From contig JAFDUB010000066.1 of NCBI GenBank assembly GCA_019594025.1, positions 1 through 9,756 on the forward strand: a stretch of DNA of 9,756 nt. Reading direction: 5' to 3'. The notes below the pieces were generated by a model. That model saw only the letters and a program-made list of their open reading frames with translations. It was not told the DNA's origin and searched no databases. Made by a program: the position numbers and the translations under genes. The DNA is from Thermoplasmata archaeon (lineage in GTDB: Archaea > Thermoplasmatota > Thermoplasmata > Halarchaeoplasmatales > Halarchaeoplasmataceae). Of this stretch, positions 6,777 to 9,756 are shown piece by piece. How positions within the stretch are numbered: the stretch's first letter is position 1; the number at the start of each line of letters is the position of its first letter.

Positions 6777-6802
6777 TCAACACCTTTAGATTAAATACGA
6801 TA

Positions 6803-7336
6803 TTAAGGTTTTCCCTTCTTAACGAAGTCATATCCCTTCTGAAGAGCTTTAACATTCATCTCTACATACTTTAATGGGAGGTACTTCTTTACCGCTTGTT
6901 TTAAAGCTTCTAGTTCCACCTCTTTTGATAAACCGGCTAACACTCCGAGAAGAACCATATTGGCGGCCTTGGATGTACCTAGTTCCTCTGCAATAGTTCC
7001 AGCCGGAACTTTGATTACTTTACATGGTAGATCTGCAGAACGAACTCTGGTGGAATCTATTATTAATGTACCCGAACCACAGGCCATCTCGTTCCATTCG
7101 TCGAGTGTTTTCTGGTAAAGAATTACCAAGTAATCAGGTACATCAACAACCAATTCGTCCAACGGTTGGTCGTCTGCGATTATGTCTGAATAGGAAATAC
7201 CGCTCCGAACCGCTGCTGAATAAGACCTTTTTTGTAAAACGTGCATCCCCTGCTCTAGAGCTAAAGAAGTGGCGAGTATTCTTCCGGCCAAAACGGTACC
7301 CTGTCCTGCCCAACCGCCGATCCTGATCTTTATCAT
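6803..7336 (-). CDS. korC: 2-oxoacid:ferredoxin oxidoreductase, gamma subunit (probably 2-oxoglutarate)
   Basis: The 177-residue gamma subunit of a four-subunit 2-oxoacid:ferredoxin oxidoreductase. In this enzyme class the domain helps bind CoA and completes the active complex. GGWAGQGTVLAGRIL at residues 7-21 is the typical N-terminal motif of POR/KOR gamma domains. The later SYSAAVRSG (38-46) and AANMVLLGVLAGL (124-136) are also characteristic, and length is standard for a stand-alone gamma chain. The start ATG overlaps the korB stop as ATGA, and a perfect GGAGGTGA lies six bases upstream, so translation is probably coupled. The subunit itself does not reveal substrate; the assignment to 2-oxoglutarate comes from the alpha and beta chains and the D-A-B-C order known from methanogens. 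Confidence 0.9.
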   Translation of the reverse strand: MIKIRIGGWAGQGTVLAGRILATSLALEQGMHVLQKRSYSAAVRSGISYSDIIADDQPLDELVVDVPDYLVILYQKTLDEWNEMACGSGTLIIDSTRVRSADLPCKVIKVPAGTIAEELGTSKAANMVLLGVLAGLSKEVELEALKQAVKKYLPLKYVEMNVKALQKGYDFVKKGKP

Positions 7337-8130
7337 CTCAATTCACCTCCGCACTCACGGATTTGTTTGTATATCTCGTTGGACAGTTTGGCTTTTTTTA
7401 TGTCAGCTAAACGGCCGACGAATATCTTATCACTGTCGGGATCCTTGCTTGTGTTATCCCTGTACCATTCCAGCATATCCACACCTGAAAGCCCTTCTTT
7501 TTTACCGCTTCTGGTAGGACATTGACTTAGAATTTCTATGAAAGAAAAGCCGTCGGTCGAAAAAGCATGCTCAATTTCCTTGATAAGCTCTCTCATGTGA
7601 TAGGTAGTCCATCGTGCTACGTGACTGGCACCGGCCGCTTTTACCACCTCGGCAACCTCTAAACCCGCGGAGGGATTACCGAAAGGAGAGGTGAGTGTAG
7701 TTTCTCCGTGATCTGTGGTTGGACCGGCCTGACCACCGGTCATGGCGTAAAGACCGTTGTTTATCATGAGTACGGTGATGCCCAAGTTGCTTCTTGCCGC
7801 ATGTATCAAGTGGTTTCCACCGATTCCCGCACAATCACCGTCTCCTCCGACTACTACCACTTCCAAATCACGGTTTCCAACCTTAACACCGAGTGCGTGT
7901 GGAATAGCTCGACCGTGGGTGGTGTGTAATGTATCAACACGCCAGTATGGAGAAGGAATCCACGCTGCACATCCGATACCGCTGACCGCTGTTATCTTGT
8001 TTTTATCGAGTTGTTTGTTTTCCACCGCTCTTGACAGCGCGTTCAGCACCATACCGTCTCCACAGCCCGGACAGAATGCCGACGGATAGTTACGGATGTA
8101 TTTTTCTCGTATCTCTCTTCCGGAAGTCAC
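7333..8130 (-). CDS. korB: 2-oxoacid:ferredoxin oxidoreductase, beta subunit (probably 2-oxoglutarate)
   Basis: The 265-residue thiamine-diphosphate and Fe-S subunit, where the 2-oxoacid is decarboxylated and electrons pass toward ferredoxin. Cys20 and Cys23 (FCPGCGDG), Cys54 (GIGC) and Cys204 (SQCPT) are placed as the ligands of the proximal 4Fe-4S cluster. GDGD at 96-99 and Asn124/Asn125 form the TPP-Mg binding motif. RVDTLHTTHGRAIP at 64-77 and YAMTGGQ at 128-134 match the KorB type more than the pyruvate (PorB) type. The start is GTG at 8128-8130, which overlaps the korA stop by four bases and follows GGAGGTG by five bases. No gamma domain is fused. An oxidoreductase for another 2-oxoacid cannot be excluded. 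Confidence 0.93.
   Translation of the reverse strand: MTSGREIREKYIRNYPSAFCPGCGDGMVLNALSRAVENKQLDKNKITAVSGIGCAAWIPSPYWRVDTLHTTHGRAIPHALGVKVGNRDLEVVVVGGDGDCAGIGGNHLIHAARSNLGITVLMINNGLYAMTGGQAGPTTDHGETTLTSPFGNPSAGLEVAEVVKAAGASHVARWTTYHMRELIKEIEHAFSTDGFSFIEILSQCPTRSGKKEGLSGVDMLEWYRDNTSKDPDSDKIFVGRLADIKKAKLSNEIYKQIRECGGELR
7343..7350 (-). promoter_or_regulatory. Ribosome binding site of korC
   Basis: The minus strand reads GGAGGTGA, a full match to the archaeal anti-Shine-Dalgarno, six bases before the korC ATG. It lies inside the last codons of korB and decides the korC start. Confidence 0.8.
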
Positions 8131-9251
8131 ATCAACACCTCCTCGATTTTACGGTAGATCATGTCAACGGTGGGGAGCGAGTTAAGTCGGTCATAAACGG
8201 TAACTCCGTCCAATCCCACACACCGCTCGACTTCCATACGATATCCGCGTAATGAAAGTTCCGCTAAAAGAACCGGTGAATTCATACCGATTTCCTTGAA
8301 ACGCTCCTCCGGGCTGGGCCACATGGTCTTGGGCCTAAAGTATCCTACATTAAAGCCCTTTTTCCGAGCCTTTTTCACCGCCCCCAGTGCGGGTCTGGAT
8401 ACAGAACCGTACGAAACGACCACTAAATCGGCATCGTCGCAGTTGTACTCCTCCCAATCCTCTATATCATCTCTATTATCGTCTATCTTAGATACCAATC
8501 TACGGACCAGTTTATCCTGGGTTTCATATCCCGCCGTATCTCGGGTACCGTCACCTTTGTGGGTAGATCCGGTCACCAACAGTTCATAACCATCGCCGAA
8601 TTTAGGCATGGGAGGTACGTGGTCGGTTCGATCCGAATCGAAGAATTCGGTTTCACCTTTCTCAGGAAGACGTCTTTCAGTTATCTCCACCTCTTCCGGG
8701 ACGGTGATCCTTTCTCGCATATGCCCCACTCCCGCGTCGGCCAGTAGCACAACAGGAGTACGGTATTTGTCTGCAAGATTGAAGGCGTCGATTGTCATAT
8801 CGTACATCTCCTGTACCGATTTCGGTGCTAAGGCGATTATCTCGTAATCTCCATGACTGCCGAATCTGGCCTGCATAACATCTCCCGTACCGGGTTTAGT
8901 GGCCTGACCAGTGGAAGGACCAGCACGCTGAATGTTAACAAGTACACAGGGAGTCTCCGTCATTACCGCGTAGCCGAAATTCTCCTGCATAAGTGAGAAT
9001 CCCGGCCCGCTTGTGGCGGTCATAGACCTTAGCCCGGTCCAGGAAGCTCCCGTTACTGCGGCCATGCTTGCGATCTCGTCTTCCAGCTGAACGAAACGGC
9101 CTCCGACTGCCGGGAGTTTTTTACAAAGTAGATTCATTATCTCCGAAGCCGGTGTTATTGGATAGCCGGCAAAAAATCCTAATCCAGCTCTCATGGCCGC
9201 TTCCGCACAGGCCTCGTTTCCCTCCATAAAATACTCACCTGGTTTCTTCAT
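8127..9251 (-). CDS. korA: 2-oxoacid:ferredoxin oxidoreductase, alpha subunit (probably 2-oxoglutarate)
   Basis: The 374-residue alpha subunit, which binds the pyrimidine half of TPP and shapes the substrate pocket. GYPITPASEI at 29-38 and TSGPGFSLM at 80-88 are hallmark motifs of the POR/KOR pyrimidine domain. The stretch from PSTG at 112 to GSHGD at 131-135 is typical of 2-oxoglutarate-type and related alpha chains. PPMPKFGDGYELLVTGSTH at 213-231 begins the segment leading to the C-terminal transketolase-like domain, which includes VVVSYGS at 277-283 and YFRPKTMWP at 304-312. Length is normal and no gamma domain is fused at the N-terminus. The ATG overlaps the korD stop as ATGA, with GGAGGA six bases upstream. 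Together with korB, korC and korD it forms a complete enzyme: 2-oxoglutarate + CoA + oxidised ferredoxin to succinyl-CoA + CO2 + reduced ferredoxin, or the reverse in anaerobic carbon assimilation. Confidence 0.93.
   Translation of the reverse strand: MKKPGEYFMEGNEACAEAAMRAGLGFFAGYPITPASEIMNLLCKKLPAVGGRFVQLEDEIASMAAVTGASWTGLRSMTATSGPGFSLMQENFGYAVMTETPCVLVNIQRAGPSTGQATKPGTGDVMQARFGSHGDYEIIALAPKSVQEMYDMTIDAFNLADKYRTPVVLLADAGVGHMRERITVPEEVEITERRLPEKGETEFFDSDRTDHVPPMPKFGDGYELLVTGSTHKGDGTRDTAGYETQDKLVRRLVSKIDDNRDDIEDWEEYNCDDADLVVVSYGSVSRPALGAVKKARKKGFNVGYFRPKTMWPSPEERFKEIGMNSPVLLAELSLRGYRMEVERCVGLDGVTVYDRLNSLPTVDMIYRKIEEVLM
8136..8142 (-). promoter_or_regulatory. Ribosome binding site of korB
   Basis: The minus strand reads GGAGGTG, ending five bases before the GTG start of korB and lying inside the end of korA. 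It supports the non-ATG start. Confidence 0.75.
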
Positions 9252-9460
9252 TCTTCTTCCTCCACACTTATGGCAAAATCCGGACAGTAAAGCTCACATC
9301 GCCTGCATACGATGCAGTCTTCGGGCCTAACCACTTCTGTTAGACGATTATCGTATCTATTTAATTTATCAGAACTCTCAAACACATTTTTTGGACAGAA
9401 CCGTATGCAGATGCCGCAACCCGTGCAAAGAACGGGATCAATTTCAATTCTTACACTCAT
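9248..9460 (-). CDS. korD: 2-oxoacid:ferredoxin oxidoreductase, delta (2x[4Fe-4S] ferredoxin) subunit
   Basis: A 70-residue bacterial-type ferredoxin subunit. It carries two 4Fe-4S cluster motifs: Cys12/15/18 with Cys22 followed by Pro, and Cys49/52/55 with Cys59 followed by Pro. The last cysteine of each motif completes the other cluster in this fold. It would carry electrons from the TPP/Fe-S centre of the beta subunit to free ferredoxin. The ATG at 9458-9460 follows GAGGT by three bases and a TATA box about 35 bases upstream, making it the first gene of the kor operon. Its stop overlaps the korA start. On its own the sequence could be any two-cluster ferredoxin; the name rests on position directly before korA. 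Confidence 0.92.
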   Translation of the reverse strand: MSVRIEIDPVLCTGCGICIRFCPKNVFESSDKLNRYDNRLTEVVRPEDCIVCRRCELYCPDFAISVEEEE

Positions 9461-9490
9461 GGTACCTCTTTTTCGGCCAATTCGACGGGT

Positions 9491-9498
9491 AATATAAA
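9491..9498 (-). promoter_or_regulatory. TATA box of the kor operon
   Basis: The minus strand reads TTTATATT preceded by AAAACC, which resembles a BRE element. Transcription should start near 9468, giving a leader of roughly 8 bases that includes the GAGGT ribosome site. No other strong TATA box is seen before the coiled-coil gene, so this probably drives korD-A-B-C and the genes after it. Confidence 0.6.
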
Positions 9499-9534
9499 GG
9501 TTTTGAAGGAAGTTGAATTCAGAATCCGTTTACC

Positions 9535-9756
9535 ATTTAATTTCTTTCACTCCGTTCTCGAAATGTGATTAATGCCACTGGACTACCGTCCGCTCACTTT
9601 TTCACTGCCCCCACTCCGTTACGTCAGTAAAGTGCGGGGGACTTACATCCCCCTTTTACTTCGGGCAAAGCTTACTACTCTCACTCGTTCATAGAATTCG
9701 TGATCTTCAGGAACACGGTGTGTTCCTTTGACTTTTTCCTCCCTTCTCTACGCTCA
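9535..9756 (-). mobile_element. Structured non-coding segment; possible right end of an IS200/IS605-like (TnpB) element
   Basis: The region upstream of the kor promoter holds no complete gene but much secondary structure. TGCCC (9606-9610) can pair with GGGCA (9663-9667). Inside it AGTAAA (9626-9631) pairs with TTTACT (9655-9660), and GGGGGA (9636-9641) with TCCCCC (9648-9653). A small hairpin with a GNRA-like loop on the minus strand (GGAC-GGTA-GTCC) is at 9580-9591, and AGGAACAC/GTGTTCCT forms a hairpin at 9709-9727. CACTCCGTT occurs at 9548 and 9612, with a shorter form at 9682. On the minus strand, a likely protein tail followed by a hairpin-rich 150-base segment resembles the 3' end of tnpB with its omega RNA. 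This is inference by layout only; no TnpB motif lies in the window. A free structured RNA or an untranslated region is also possible. Confidence 0.33.
9681..9755 (-). CDS. Possible C-terminal tail of a gene entering from the right edge
   Basis: One minus-strand frame is open from the right edge to a TGA at 9681-9683 and would encode about 24 residues, basic at first (ERREGRKKSKEH) and then VFLKITNSMNE. A second minus-strand frame is open to a TGA at 9707-9709 and would end in GGKSQRNTPCS. Either could be a genuine tail, and I cannot choose between them from so few codons. If the structured region beside it is an IS605-type right end, this would be the C-terminus of TnpB. Confidence 0.25.
   Translation of the reverse strand, partial: ERREGRKKSKEHTVFLKITNSMNE

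Noticed and set aside
5902..6789. Several plus-strand Ser/Phe/Leu-rich ORFs opposite the coiled-coil gene
   Set aside because: They mirror the Lys/Glu codons of the coiled-coil gene (CTT, TTC, TCT on the other strand) and have no ribosome sites or domains.
7708..8252. Plus-strand ORFs opposite korB and korA
   Set aside because: They are antisense shadows of genes whose catalytic motifs and overlapping stops and starts are fully explained on the minus strand.
9535..9756. Short repeated CACTCCGTT units considered as a CRISPR array
   Set aside because: The repeats are only nine bases long with unequal spacing, and the third copy is degenerate; no CRISPR repeat of usual length is present.

Overview
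The window reads as chromosomal DNA of an anaerobic archaeon, most likely a euryarchaeote-like lineage. Three observations support this. TATA boxes of the TTTATATA type sit about 25-30 bases before several start codons. Genes inside the operon have strong GGAGGTGA-type ribosome sites. The gene set is also archaeal: separate D-A-B-C subunits of a 2-oxoacid:ferredoxin oxidoreductase, an archaeal COG1340-like coiled-coil protein, an M32 carboxypeptidase and a YdjM-type membrane protein. I cannot name a genus.

Layout from left to right. Positions 1-553 look like worn intergenic or mobile-element debris. They hold a probable transposase C-terminus on the + strand and a very short signal-peptide ORF on the - strand. 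An intact M32 zinc carboxypeptidase (554-2056, -) follows. It is divergent from a single-domain cupin (2156-2527, +), and both have TATA boxes that imply very short or absent leaders. Next comes a two-pass membrane protein with two cytoplasmic zinc ribbons (2601-3143, +). It converges, with only five bases between, on a YdjM-like membrane protein (3149-3775, -).

From 9460 down to 3819 everything lies on the - strand and is tightly packed: korD, korA, korB, korC (each overlapping the next by four bases), then 26 bases later a long coiled-coil protein, an NAD-dependent sugar epimerase that starts at the coiled-coil gene's stop, and a GT4 glycosyltransferase. The kor part encodes a complete ferredoxin-linked 2-oxoacid oxidoreductase, most likely for 2-oxoglutarate, giving succinyl-CoA and reduced ferredoxin. 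The last two genes would make or modify a sugar nucleotide and transfer the sugar to a surface glycan, glycolipid or glycoprotein. The functional link between the two halves, if any, is unknown.

The right edge (about 9535-9756) has no complete gene. It holds several hairpins and a repeated CACTCCGTT element, and may be the 3' end of an IS200/IS605-like (TnpB) element whose body lies outside the window. Both window edges therefore look like mobile-element remnants flanking ordinary archaeal genes. I see no CRISPR array, tRNA or rRNA, and no clear evidence for a new multi-gene defence or metabolic system.
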